DNA of 64,000 bases. Origin: Glandiceps talaboti (taxonomy: Eukaryota; Hemichordata; Enteropneusta; Spengelidae). Under the pieces are notes generated by a model. The model was not told the DNA's origin. It saw only the letters and a program-made list of their open reading frames with translations, and did no database searches. Of this stretch, positions 13,001 through 25,727 are shown piece by piece (position 1 is the first letter of the stretch; each line of letters begins with the position of its first letter). A program made the translations under genes and the position numbers. Where the stretch lies: positions 6,198,501 through 6,262,500 of the forward strand of contig NC_135555.1 of NCBI RefSeq assembly GCF_964340395.1, written 5' to 3'.

Positions 13001-14209
13001 AGTCGGGGCGGTGTCCTACGAGAACCAGCGAAGCCTCAACAATCTGTCACCCCGCCAAGCGATAGAATACACGTACGTCTCATTATGTGGGCTGGGATCA
13101 GTGTTCCAGCAAAGCTGTCTAGGATTATGGGCTGGCCATGATCTGATCCATCGGCCGTCGCTTGCTAGCTGGGTGGCCCAAATATCTGAAACGTCATTGA
13201 CTAGTGTTTTTTAATGGGAAACACTACTCTACATTGCTGTGAGATCACTGCAAGGTCGCAACACCAAGCGATCTCGCTATGCTCAAAATGTAGGGTTAAC
13301 ATGCAGCCGAATTTTGACTTGATTGCCTCATTAGGGAGCACCCACTATATTTGTTGTCGGGGGGATATCAGCCAAATCAATTGCAAGGAATAGGGTGAGG
13401 TTAGAGGAGCGTTAAGCCTTTTCTTAAAATTTTCCCTTGATAAAAAGTAAAACAATTTCCCTTCGATTCGGTGTATTGAGTATTAGAGCAAACGCCCCTG
13501 ATAAGTGATAACTGTTGTTATTTACAAAGACCAGAGTCGAGTCTGTGAGTTGTCTATCACACCACACCACACCACACCTTGTCTGATCTGTGATCACACT
13601 AGTCTACTAATTTAGTTTAATATGTAAGCTAAGAAACGCAATGTTTATCACTCTCTAACGGCTGAACCAACGAGAATAGAAAGTCAGATGCTCTCTCTCT
13701 ACATTGTAAAATAAAAGCGTGACCACACTGAGACGCCCCCCGCCCATAAAAACTGCACTTTCCCTTGTAGGCGTAACGTTGTCATCTGCCAACTAAAAGT
13801 TTATATTAACACTTTGTTATACTTCATTTTGTAATAACCTTTGTTATGGACAAATTTGAGTAATTCTTTACAACGAACATCTATATGCACTAGTATTACC
13901 ATCAGCAAGTTACACTCCACTGCTTTGCTAGTCCAATTAATGAAACAACCTCATGTGAGAGAGAAAAAGAGTTCTTAGAAGCACAGCACATTAATAATTC
14001 ATTGAGTTAGATTTCATACCGATTTTAATATTCATCCTTTTTATCGAACAATTAATTTGTTTAATAATTAAATATTCATTACACTTCTGTAATTCATTTG
14101 CAGGATGATGGAGTCACTTAATTTGATAACATAAACAATGCTACTCTAACGTTATTGTTCACCGATAAATTATTCGTCACAATCGTAATAAAAATTGCAA
14201 ACCCGTGAC
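10069..14209. other. Intergenic, no gene recognised
   Basis: No supported gene. Small items: a C-rich/G-rich run at 12289-12328 (listed), a 65-base imperfect hairpin at 13229-13293 (CTACATT with AATGTAG and GAGATC with GATCTC), an ACACC pentamer repeat near 13559-13577, and a TAAT-rich block at about 13985-14150 that looks like a possible homeodomain-binding region but cannot be tested here. The slightly GC-richer 12.95-13.2 kb holds two overlapping short reading frames without recognisable similarity. Confidence 0.5.
12289..12328 (+). repeat. G-run and G-rich tract, G-quadruplex candidate
   Basis: Fourteen consecutive Gs (12289-12302) are followed within about 25 bases by GG, GGG, GGG and GGG. 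This satisfies the usual four-run pattern for an intramolecular G-quadruplex on the + strand. Confidence 0.6.
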
Positions 14210-14239
14210 GCTAGTAAGTTCGTGATACCATTTCATGGC

Positions 14240-15175
14240 TCAAGGAACTCCGAGCTCTGCTGGAAAGTTTTTAAGGGCATTGTGGTTCATCCATTGAAAG
14301 CCGCCGTCTTTCTACCCGATGTGGCTCTTAAATCACCTGGTTTATTCATCATAATATCGATAGATTAAATATTAAATATTATTGATTAGAGATAGGTTGA
14401 TGAGGGCACATATGGCTTATTTAATTTGATCCTATATACAATCTTATTCAATATCTCCCCCCCCTCTCTCCTATTATCTCTCATGTGCCACACTTCAATA
14501 CAAGTTACAATCAAATTTAGAAACCGAAAAACAAATATACAATAACAATTGCATTGAAGTGACTTGGATGACAAATTCAAAAGACCTATTATGTAAAACA
14601 AATTCCTACATTCACTGTCATTTTTCTATGTATAATTTAGAAGTAAATTTCACTCAGATGTTTCTATCCAAGTCTTCAAAAAATTAAAAACAAAACTACC
14701 TAGAAGAAATTACACCCTATGTATGATGGTCATAGGACCTGGTGAATATGTCCGTCCAGTCTGCACATTTCATAGATTGTCACCTGCAAACAATACCTAT
14801 TATACACTTTGCATAGATCGACATTGAGAAAAATGCCTGGTCTATACTTTGCATATAGTGTCACTTACAGACAAATGCTTGGTATACACTAGTTCTACCA
14901 TAGATGTCGAAATACAGTACATTTTACTTCACGTCAAAATAATCAACAATGACACTTCGCTTGTAGATTTACAGAGTATAACATCGTCTCGTTCATCTGA
15001 CAGCGAAGTCTGCAATGAATACTCCAAACAAATACTTGCATACCAACTTAATGGAGGCTTGTATTACAGCAAGCATGTTGAACAGTTGGGCGTCTCTTCA
15101 ATATGGTTAAACTTGACATTGAATTCCATAGTTTTGTGATAGCACTAATTAAAGGGTTGGTTAACGGTTATCATT
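14240..15175. repeat. Locally duplicated non-coding unit, copy A
   Basis: This block resembles the block at 19620-20530 (copy E) in the same orientation. Shared landmarks in order are: CTTAAATCA near 14325, a CACATATGGCTTA-like motif near 14407, CAAATTCCTAC plus TTTTTCTAT and AATTTCACTCAG (14600-14660), GGTATACACTAGTTCTACCA (from 14880) and a final highly conserved segment (about 14930-15160). Within that last segment 73 consecutive bases (15005-15077) are identical to 20376-20448. No shared open reading frame explains the conservation. Confidence 0.75.
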
Positions 15176-15252
15176 CTATGTTCAAATGTATGTACGCAAG
15201 TGCACGTGCATACATATACATGCGTACGTACGTCTGTCTCTCCCCTCCATCC

Positions 15253-15456
15253 GTACATACATGCATACATACATACATACATACATACATACATACATAC
15301 ATACATACATACATACATACATACATACACACATACACACACACACACATACATACACACATACACACATACATACATACATACATACATACATACATAC
15401 ATACATACATACATACATACATACATACATACATACATACATACATACATACATAC
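15253..15456. repeat. (CATA)n microsatellite with CACA interruptions
   Basis: About 50 tetranucleotide copies. The apparent reading frames through it are artefacts of a four-base repeat being open in several frames. Confidence 0.95.
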
Positions 15457-15851
15457 TTTTATTGTTATTGTGTATGTATCGTTTTGTTTGTTTACTATTT
15501 GTGGATGATATTGATAGGACTAAAAGATCTCATTGTTTCCAGGGGGGGTTGATAATAGTTATACACGTGTTTTAAACCGTTATGTGCCCCTGCCCCATTT
15601 ATAAGAACTGCGTGTTCCAATTTACCAATGGTATTATATTAAAGTTTGTGTCTATTAATTGTACTTATTTTTATAAAACGAGTGAACCTGTGTGTATTTC
15701 ATTTGACCATATCACACTAATGCTATGCTAGTTTAATTATAAAACAATCTTGTGTCGATTAATAAGTAAATATATATAAATATTAATTCATCGATGGCTT
15801 CACAGCTCGGTGACGTAATTGATTACTTTGATAACGTAATAAGCCTACTCT

Positions 15852-15877
15852 GTCCATAGTTGTTCTGTTCTATGGAC
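15852..15877. other. Perfect 8-bp stem hairpin
   Basis: GTCCATAG and CTATGGAC enclose a 10-base loop. Just upstream (about 15811-15842) is a TGACGTAA motif, CRE-like, and an AT-rich block. No function can be assigned. Confidence 0.5.
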
Positions 15878-16013
15878 CAATACAGTCAGAACAATTAGTA
15901 AAGGTACTTCATTAGTTTGATGGACTATTACATGGATTAAAGAACTGACACGTCGTTTGGGTCTCTTCCATTATGATCATTTGCGATTTGTTCAATAGAC
16001 GCCATAATGAGAT

Positions 16014-16120
16014 AGTAAGTCAATAAATCAGCTAATTGCTAGATTAAATATTAATCATTGGTGATTAAAGATATTGGTTTATTTGGAGGTACGTATGAAC
16101 TTATTTAAAACCTCTCGTTA
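16014..16120. repeat. Local non-coding unit, partial copy B
   Basis: AAATCAGCTAATT, GGTGATTAAAG and a GGTACGTATG-like motif follow in the same order and spacing as in the other copies. Divergent and short; homology is by order of motifs. Confidence 0.4.
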
Positions 16121-16157
16121 TCAACAGTGTGTGACGTACCATGTAATTCTGTATTAA

Positions 16158-16160
<3 letters not shown>

Positions 16161-16250
<90 letters not shown>

Positions 16251-16280
16251 GGAGCGAGAGAGAGAGAGAGAGAGGGGGGG
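16161..16280. repeat. (GA)n microsatellite with G-run interruptions
   Basis: Purine tract on the + strand, with GGGG and GAGCGAG interruptions. It may form a triplex; no gene is seen. Confidence 0.95.
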
Positions 16281-16375
16281 AGCAGACGAGGAAGAGATGC
16301 AAACACGAATTGTGTACTTCGATATTTTATTTTTTATGTATACACTCTGTGTGTGAAACAAATAAATACATTTAA

Positions 16376-16380
<5 letters not shown>

Positions 16381-16464
<84 letters not shown>
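16381..16464. repeat. (CAGA)21 microsatellite
   Basis: Uninterrupted tetranucleotide array, followed to about 16520 by mixed purine-rich sequence. Confidence 0.95.
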
Positions 16465-16605
16465 GGGAGAGACACAGACAGAAAGACAGAACAGAGACTG
16501 CGAGAGACAAGAAAAGAGAGACAGAAATAGAGATATACAGATGGGAGAGAATATTTCTACGTTTTAATAAATGAAGCGAAACATAATCAAAACCAACGTT
16601 TTAAC

Positions 16606-16638
16606 CATAGACCCTCCACCAGGAGGAGGGGGTCTATG
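16606..16638. repeat. Foldback hairpin CATAGACC ... GGTCTATG
   Basis: CATAGACCCTCC pairs with GGAGGGGGTCTATG apart from two extra bases, and the flanks TTTTAAC and GTTTTAAG are also roughly complementary. CATAGACCCTCCAC recurs at 56228-56241 and a related CATAGACAGTGGAGGGAGAC lies near 22556. This suggests a small dispersed hairpin element. Confidence 0.55.
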
Positions 16639-16689
16639 TTTTAAGATAGATGTAGGAATTGAATGAAGTGTTGTATCTTATAAATAGAG

Positions 16690-17260
16690 TCAGGTAGAGA
16701 CTGCCGTTTTGATCCAGTCTCAACACAAAAATGACATTCAGACGAATTGTAATATTATATATTTCTAAACTACCCCGGATGTGTTGCTAACCACCTTTAC
16801 CGTGTGTTATCAGTCGTCGCCATCTTCTTCCATGGTGACCTTAGACGACCCTCATGCTTGGACGGGTGGCATCTTTACACTTCGCCCTTTGTAAGAGAAT
16901 ACGATGTATCTTCTTTACGATACCGCTTGTCTCTTCAATCTGCTGACTGATATGTAGTGACATCTATTAAGTATTGAATATTATTTATTAATGATTTTTT
17001 GATTAGGGTACATATGGCTTAGTTAATCTAATAACATAAACAAGCTTATTCAATACTATCTGCAATGTGTCATTCGTTAACATAACAATTGACGTGACAC
17101 TAGTAACAATACAACATTTCTAACGTATGTTATTTTAGAGCAAATTCTTACCATTTCTGTTGTTTTTCTCTATATAATTCAGTAAATTTCACAGAGGAAT
17201 TCCCATTTACGTTTTTAATAAGTTGATTAAAAAAACTTATTGGGGTAGACATTTTCCTTC
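16690..17260. repeat. Local non-coding unit, copy C
   Basis: The block runs from a GTTTTGAT/CCCGGATG-containing segment (about 16696-16850, similar to 21690-21850) through GGGTACATATGGCTTA (about 17007) to CAAATTCTTACC and TTTTTCTCTATATAATTC (17140-17185). The order and orientation match copies A, D and E. Confidence 0.6.
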
Positions 17261-17535
17261 TTCAGTCTTCATAGAAAATCCAGTCAGTCCAACTTCTGTA
17301 TTTTTATAGCAGAATTCGTTACGGCAGACATGGCTTCTATAAGAAATTACTGTTTTAAAAGGCTTGGTATAAACACAGACCACCAGAGGGTGAGATATAG
17401 ATAACATTTGTCATGTACATGCAGCCAACGATAGCGGTTCTACGATCGCCCCTTCTTACTATAATGTTGACTACACCATCTATATAATCTATTTCATGAA
17501 TACCATTTCTTTCTTTCAGTACCCTATGTAAATTT

Positions 17536-17536
<1 letters not shown>

Positions 17537-17566
<30 letters not shown>
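17537..17566. repeat. Poly(A) run of 30
   Basis: Homopolymer followed by a TC-rich tract. It is a possible retroposon tail but no element body is recognised. Confidence 0.9.
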
Positions 17567-17569
<3 letters not shown>

Positions 17570-18120
17570 CTCTCTCTCCCTCCCTCCCCTCCCCTTCCTC
17601 GTTTCCAATAACATATTCCGTTTATCATATTTTCGTTCCGTTGTCTATTATAAAAGTCGCTTGCTGTTCCGTTGTCATGGAAATCTAAAAAATCATGAAG
17701 TTTGCCTGCCATGTTGTATATTTACATACTTATTTCTTTTGTTTGTTTTGAGAAAACAATTCAGAAAAATTTCACCCTCTCTCGATTTAAGAAAAAAAAT
17801 TAGTATTTGCGTTGAACTTTCAAGAATCGATATACCAATTTTTGCTGATTTCTCAACAACGTTTCTATATCTCAGCCTACAATGGTCTGAGTTTACGTTC
17901 TACAAGCTGTTATCAATCATGTACAATCTTGTTATTGTTTCCTGCTTGTTATACTCGAGATCAACTTCCTAATTTGTACATTTTGTACATTCACTTTTTG
18001 TTTCAAATAATGTTTGCCACACTGTCGAGGAGAACTATACGTTAGATAGCATGAAATTGACTTTGTCAATAACAACTTAAAATTAAACTAACCATACAAA
18101 CCCTCTATTGCTTCGAAATA

Positions 18121-18140
18121 TCCTTTTTTTAAAAAAAGGA
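18121..18140. other. 20-bp perfect palindrome
   Basis: TCC, seven T, seven A, GGA: a symmetric A/T-tract palindrome. Function unknown. Confidence 0.85.
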
Positions 18141-18219
18141 AAATTGCAGATTTACTATATTGATTGTCTTGTAAGATATTGAAATGTTACCATATTCCAT
18201 TGTTTTATATAGAAAGACC

Positions 18220-18800
18220 CAGTCTATGGATGACGTCTTCAAATTTTGATACACGATTCAGTCTAAGGATGGCATATTTAGTTTGAAACAAAATTTTAGC
18301 ACACTAACTAGCTAGCTAGTAATATGATACGCTAAAAATGAACAACTGCCCTGGATGTTCACCCCGTTTGGAAAAAACAGACACTAGAACTGCAAAATAC
18401 ACATGATAACCCTCGTGCTGGGATAAGGGTAGTATCAATATCGTATGCTGGTGTAAACATCATTCATTTAAAAGTTGTCGTCTCTCTCTAGTAACCAGCA
18501 AGGCTCTTAAATCAGCTGATTGGAAATATATAGTATTGATAAAATATTAAAATTGCTGTTGATTGAGGGTACATAGGGCTTATTAATTTGACTATGTATA
18601 CAAACTCGTTGAATATCTCTCATTATCTCATTCTTTAAAATATCAAAATTATTTTTTAAATTAAATTTGAAATTGTAAACAACTATAATTGCGTTCATAG
18701 GAAAGACAAAGTTTTTGCACTTCAGATTAATGTGTTTTTCTATACACTATATATAAGTAAAGTTTTCGTCCTGGTTCACTTAGTTTAAAAGTAATTAAAA
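18220..18800. repeat. Local non-coding unit, copy D
   Basis: Contains CCCTGGATG (about 18350), CCCTCGTGCTGGGATAAGGG-like sequence matching copy C near 16850, GGCTCTTAAATCAGCTGATT (18501-18520) matching copy A near 14321, and GAGGGTACATAGGGCTTA (about 18565). The 3' part is strongly diverged. Confidence 0.6.
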
Positions 18801-19010
18801 TGTAATTGGGTATATTCGAATGACAACAAACAGGGCCTCATATAAATTCAGTCCACAATGGGTTTAGGTACAAAGCACGTGTTACCCAATAAACTTCCTA
18901 GTAGGAAATCGTAAAAAAAAAGTTTCTGAAGTTAATTTGTAATACGAGTGGGGGGGGGTTATAAAGGAAGAAACAACGAAATGGATCAGAAAGAGTGAAT
19001 AGGTAAAGTG

Positions 19011-19067
19011 AGAGGAAGAGGGAGAGAGAAAGAAAAAAAAGAGAGAGAGAGAAGAGAGAGAGAGAAT

Positions 19068-19098
<31 letters not shown>

Positions 19099-19110
19099 AG
19101 AATGAGAGAG
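19011..19110. repeat. Impure (GA)n microsatellite
   Basis: Purine-rich GAGA tract with AAAG and GAATGAGA interruptions. Confidence 0.9.
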
Positions 19111-19229
19111 ACGTACACAGTCACAGGGAGGAGGAAAGCCGGGGATAGAGAAAGAGGAGCAGGAAAAGAGATAGATGGAAAAAAAGATATACGTAAATGC
19201 CAAGGAGTGTCTGTATTATGACATCCTAT

Positions 19230-19511
19230 AGCACAAATCTAGTCAATGTGAATGATGGCGTCCTTATCAATAAGTTTGAAACAAGGTTTGACCACCGGAC
19301 GAGTGTCACGAGATACACTAACATACATAACATACTAGTATATTAACAGACGTCACATTCCTAACGACATGTAGCATCTAATTTCTTTAGACGAGAGAGT
19401 TGTCGTTAGCTTCTGAATCTGAAAATGATCGCCTGATTCGAAAGCCAACGACTAGTCTAGTCTCCCTATTTTTCAAATACACTGGCTAGCTATTGTAAGC
19501 CATTGGGGGTC

Positions 19512-19604
<93 letters not shown>

Positions 19605-20530
19605 GTCTTTCTCTCTCTCTCTCTGTGTCTCTCTAAATATTGAATCTTTCTAATTTGCTTATTAATATGTTGTTGAATACCTAATCTTATTCGTTACTAA
19701 TAGATACATATGCTTTGTCTAAAACTTATCCAATATCTCATCATCTCCCATGTGTCACCTATCATAATTTCAACACAAATTACTATCAAATTTGAAACTG
19801 AATCATGAATTTAAAAAAAAATGATTGACGGAGGTGACAATAGACTGTAAGAACAAATTCCTACGTTCGCTGTTATTTTTCTATTTATAATTCAGTTAAT
19901 TTCACTCAGGTGTTTCCATTTCTGTTTTTAAAATATTAAAAATGGAAGAAACAGTAAAACCAACAAGCAAACAAAACTTTATTAGGGTAACTGCCGAATT
20001 ATTAAGAGACAAATAACTCAGTCCAGCTTCAGAGGATCGGTTGTATACACGATAGACACACAATGCATGGTATACACTGGTTTTACTATATACTGGGTTG
20101 GTATACATAAAATACTTATAGACAGTCCATGGTATACACTAGTTCTACCATAGCCAGGGTGATATAAATAGAATGCTCATAGACAGTGTATGGTGTACGC
20201 TTGTTCTACAATAGACTGAAGTGTATACATAGAATACTTATAGACAATGCACGGTATATACGGTTTCTACTATACACTGGGGTGTAAAGTACGTTTTTAC
20301 TTCAAGTCAAAATAATCAGCAATGACACTCTCCATTTGTAGAGTATATAACACCGTCTCGTTCATCAGTGACAGTGAAGTCTGCAATGAATACTCCAAAC
20401 AAATACTTGCATACCAACTTAATGGAGGCTTGTATTACAGCAAGCATGCTGAACAGTTGGACGTCTCTTCACTATGAATAAACTTGACATTGAATTCCAT
20501 AGTTTTGTGATAGCACTCATTAAATGGTAG
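19230..20530. repeat. Local non-coding unit, copy E, split by a (TCTG)n array
   Basis: The first part (19230-19330, ATGATGGCGTCC and AAGTTTGAAACAA) resembles 18250-18300. A long (TCTG)n/(TC)n tract occupies 19510-19635. The second part (19640-20530) resembles copy A over about 900 bases, with CAAATTCCTACGTTCGCTGT at 19854, the GGTATACACTAGTTCTACCA motif near 20131 and the 73-base identity at 20376-20448. After that point the two copies differ at only a few positions up to about 20530. Confidence 0.7.
20055..20284. repeat. 61-bp minisatellite, about 3.7 copies
   Basis: Copies start with GACA at 20055, 20121, 20182 and 20243; the two middle ones are exactly 61 bases. Each has ATGGTATACAC-like and CTACCATAG-like blocks that can pair as a short stem (ATGGTA/TACCAT). 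Copy A at about 14750-14910 has one clear unit and degenerate neighbours, so the expansion is specific to copy E. Confidence 0.75.
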
Positions 20531-21135
20531 TTATCTTTCTATCTGTGATTGTCTCCTCATGTTGGCTTCAACTTGACTTCCTCAGACTTGGCTTTCCCCC
20601 CCCCCCCTTTCGTCGTCAATTCACTTCTCCATTTCAGTGCCTCCCAGCCTTTCGTTTTATGCCTCTTTAAAACTAGCCAGCTGTGTCTTCTTTATGGATG
20701 GTCAAGAGAGTATACGAATCTCCCAACACATCTCCTATACTGTGTTGTAATGTACAGATATCTCCTTGTTTTATTTGACCTGTAAGGATGACTGAATTAA
20801 GGAAATTGTCTGTCAAGTATGATTTAAATCTAGACCATTGTCCAGGGTAATATGTTTATTGCTTTGAACTAAAAGGCATGACCTGAACCGATCATTTAAA
20901 ACTTTGAACATGATTATGACAAATATATTTTTATTTAGTTATTCGTTGTTTCATTTTTATTCGACTTTTCTATTTATTTATTTGTATTTGTTTGTGTTTT
21001 GCTTGTACATTCATTGTGGCGTCAACCACCCCTATCTCTTGGTGATATTAAGAATACTTCGTACAAGAACCTCGAGACAATATTATGATATTTGTGAGCT
21101 TCAGGTGCAGTGGTCGTGCGCCGCGCATCTTACAC

Positions 21136-21538
21136 TGCGCATAAGTTTTTGGGCACTTACAAACACGAATGTGAGACTGAAAATTCAAAAGTTTTATTTT
21201 TTTTCAAGAATCATGCGTAATCCCAATGTATATCTTGGTTTGATCTGTTCTCTTGCATCGATTTGCTTCTCTTTCTGTCCATTGTTGCTCAGTAAACGTT
21301 CCGTTGTGGGAGACCCGTGCACCGTAGGAGACGTGCACACTTGATGACTTGGGATCGTTGCGCGCGCGTTTGACAATGGCTTTACTGAGCAACGAGGGAC
21401 GGAATTAGAAAGAGAAGCAAATCTGTACAAGGGAATAGAACAAACTAACACTTGGTGCTCGAAAGACACATGAAACTTTTTTTTTTTAATTTTAGCGTCA
21501 AACTCTTTTTGTAAGCCCCCAAGAACATAATATGCGCA
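21136..21538. mobile_element. Large foldback element, two arms of about 160 bp
   Basis: The left arm (21136-21296) begins TGCGCATA and ends GCTCAGTAAA. The right arm (21381-21538) is its imperfect reverse complement, from TTTACTGAGC to TATGCGCA. Well-matched blocks include GATTTGCTTCTCTTTCT, TTGCTCAGTAAA and TTGGG..CTTACAAA. The spacer of 84 bases contains two GTGCAC sites and a CGCGCGCG tract. No transposase is encoded. It could be a foldback or MITE-type transposon or a source of long hairpin RNA. A 146-residue reading frame over the left arm is considered spurious. Confidence 0.7.
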
Positions 21539-21679
21539 ACGGTAGAGAGAGCGAAGGAAAGAGAAAAAACAAAAGAGATTACAATACTGTTGAGCAACAT
21601 GGTCGAAACTGATGACATGGTTAAATATATCGTAGAAATGTAGCCGAAGTGTTACTGTATCTTACTGCTTAGATCGTGT

Positions 21680-21850
21680 CAGACGAATGATGGCGTTTTG
21701 ATCAAGACTGAAACACCCGAACTCGAAATATACTTGATTTGTATTACCCCGGATGTATTAGTAAACTATCTTTACCATGTTATCAGTCATCACAATCTGA
21801 ACTGCCCTTAGACCGTGCGCACTTGCTGATGATAATGTGACCGGACAGAC
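21680..21850. repeat. Local non-coding unit, half copy F
   Basis: ATGATGGCGTTTTGATC, ACCCCGGATGTATTAGTAAAC and TTACCATGTTATCAGTCATC match the first half of copy C (16696-16830) in order. The second half of the unit is absent. Confidence 0.55.
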
Positions 21851-23658
<1,808 letters not shown>

Positions 23659-23671
23659 TTATACGTAAAGT

Positions 23672-23726
23672 GTTTCTGGCCAAGACGTTTCGCTCAGGCT
23701 CTGCGGTGCTGCCTCAGTAGACCCAA
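23672..23726 (-). other. Hammerhead-like fragment between TA arrays
   Basis: On the - strand, CTACTGAGG (complement of 23712-23720) is followed by a 19-base segment and GCGAAACGTC (complement of 23684-23693). The order CTGAnG(A), variable hairpin, CGAAACGTC resembles the ribozymes carried by Penelope-like retroelements, but the final A of the first box is replaced and stem II is weak. The short unique segment lies exactly between TA arrays. Confidence 0.3.
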
Positions 23727-23782
23727 TCCATCATATTAATTATAGCTTTTGTCCAGTCATATGTTCAGATGAAACTGCTTAG

Positions 23783-23785
<3 letters not shown>

Positions 23786-23869
<84 letters not shown>

Positions 23870-23921
23870 TGGCATAGTGCGATCATCAGACAACATATAT
23901 ATATATATATATATATCTATA

Positions 23922-23989
<68 letters not shown>

Positions 23990-24104
23990 TGTGCGTGCGT
24001 GTGTGTTTGTGTCTGTGTATGTCTGCCTGTGCCTGTCTGTGTGTTTGGGTGTGTCTGTCGGTGTCTGTCTGTGTCTGTGTCTGTGTGTCTGTGTGTGTGT
24101 AGTT
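23786..24104. repeat. Compound (TA)n - unique 28 bp - (TA)n(TG)n array
   Basis: TA repeats at 23786-23866 and 23894-23956, then TG/TC-rich repeats to 24104. The unique piece between them (23867-23893) reads on the - strand TGTCTGATGATCGCACTATG, again containing a perfect CTGATGA box. Confidence 0.9.
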
Positions 24105-25509
24105 ATGTGCATGTTTCCTAGTCTGTTTTCTCTGTATGAAACACGAGTTTGAGTATGATTAAAACACAAATATTTCTTACTCTAATTTCCAAAACAAAAA
24201 GTGGTTGACATTTATGTTTTAGTTTAGTTTTACAGCTGAGTAATGCTAGGTGACGCATCATTGGTATATAGTCTGTTACTTGACAGACCCCACACGCTGA
24301 GAGTGAAGACAAGCCGTTAGAAAACTGACATCAATCATGTAACCTTTGCCGTAAATTTTAAGACACATAAACAGGGTCTAATGAACATTTCCAGTGACGT
24401 AGATAATGGTTCGACCATTAACAAAGATATTATATTTAGGTAAGCAAGGATCCTTAATGACATTAAAGAAAGTATACAATAATAAATACAAAGGTGCTGT
24501 CAGCTAACTCGGTCTACAATCCAAACCGTTCCAGAAAATCGTTGGGTGGATTGAGCCATTGTCGACTGCTTTTTCGGATTTATGGTTCTTTCTTTCTCAA
24601 TACCAAACTATGTGGAAATTCTACATGGAAATATTTAGGAAAAGAATATACAAGGAGCTTTTGAACATTGCATCGCGAGAAATGCATAATATTCGTGAGA
24701 AATGCGACAAGTATTCATTGTGTATACGGATGGTGGCGTAAAGATCCTTTCAGGCCGAGTAAACACTTGGGTCGTATTGTGTATCCAGCTTTCCCTTTCT
24801 GTTTATTTGGCTTTCGCAACAACTTTGAACACTAGTATAAACTTTTCTAATAAGATTAACTCCGCTACAAAGAAGCAGTTTGCTTGACGTTCTTCTTGGC
24901 GAGTTAAGATAAGAGTGAGTGACACCATGTCACTCCGCTGTCAAAGTCCAGATAAAAGTAACAGTGATATGCAAATCACCTCATTCATATGCAAGTTCTC
25001 GGTTGAAAGCTTGGGTCCTAGACAAAGTTTGTTGCATTTCTTATGTAATTAGCGGCTGTATTTCACTTTTATTTTAGGTGTATGTATGCTCCACAATATC
25101 CTCAATAGTGTGAATTGTATTATTTTAAAAAATATGAGAGTATATGCCCATCTACTATGGATTCATGATATGCAAACTATCTTCAATTTCAAATTCGTAA
25201 ACTATGTTGTTGAACTTGTCAAGATAACTTTCTTTTCTGCAGTAGCATTAGTGACCTAACAATATTAACATTCTCATATATTCAACAATCTTTGCGAATA
25301 GTTACATTTAAAGTGGTGGACAACTTTTACATTTGGCCTTCATATAAGACTTTTACATACATTACAGGAAGTATTTGAGACAGTCGCCACTATGACTTGA
25401 AAGAGGCCAATTCTATTTCTGAAAATGTTGATTAAGGGTTGTGCCCTCAATCGAAATTTTATGTTATCTCTTTCTTTCCCTCTATGTCTATGTCTCTGTC
25501 TCTATCCCC
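24105..25509. other. Intergenic, nothing recognised
   Basis: AT-rich DNA with short reading frames lacking any known domain. No repeat of note. Confidence 0.5.
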
Positions 25510-25530
25510 ATCTATCTATCTATCTATCTA

Positions 25531-25579
<49 letters not shown>

Positions 25580-25727
25580 TTGTCTGTCTATCTGTATGTC
25601 TGTATGTATGTATGTATGTATGTATGTATGTATGTATGTATGTATGTATGTATGTATGTATGTATGTATGTATGTATGTATGTATGTATGTATGTCTGTG
25701 TCTCAGTCGCAGTCTCTCTCAGTGTCT

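Noticed and set aside
15103-15575. Reading frames of 90-150 codons, repeating YIHT, MYVC or similar, through the CATA arrays
   Set aside because: A tetranucleotide repeat without stop words is open in several frames on both strands. The same happens at 25.5, 28.7, 37.6 and 51 kb; no flanking domain supports coding.
20904-21344. 146-codon frame on the + strand
   Set aside because: It runs into the left arm of a foldback element, has no domain and has a composition typical of translated AT-rich DNA.
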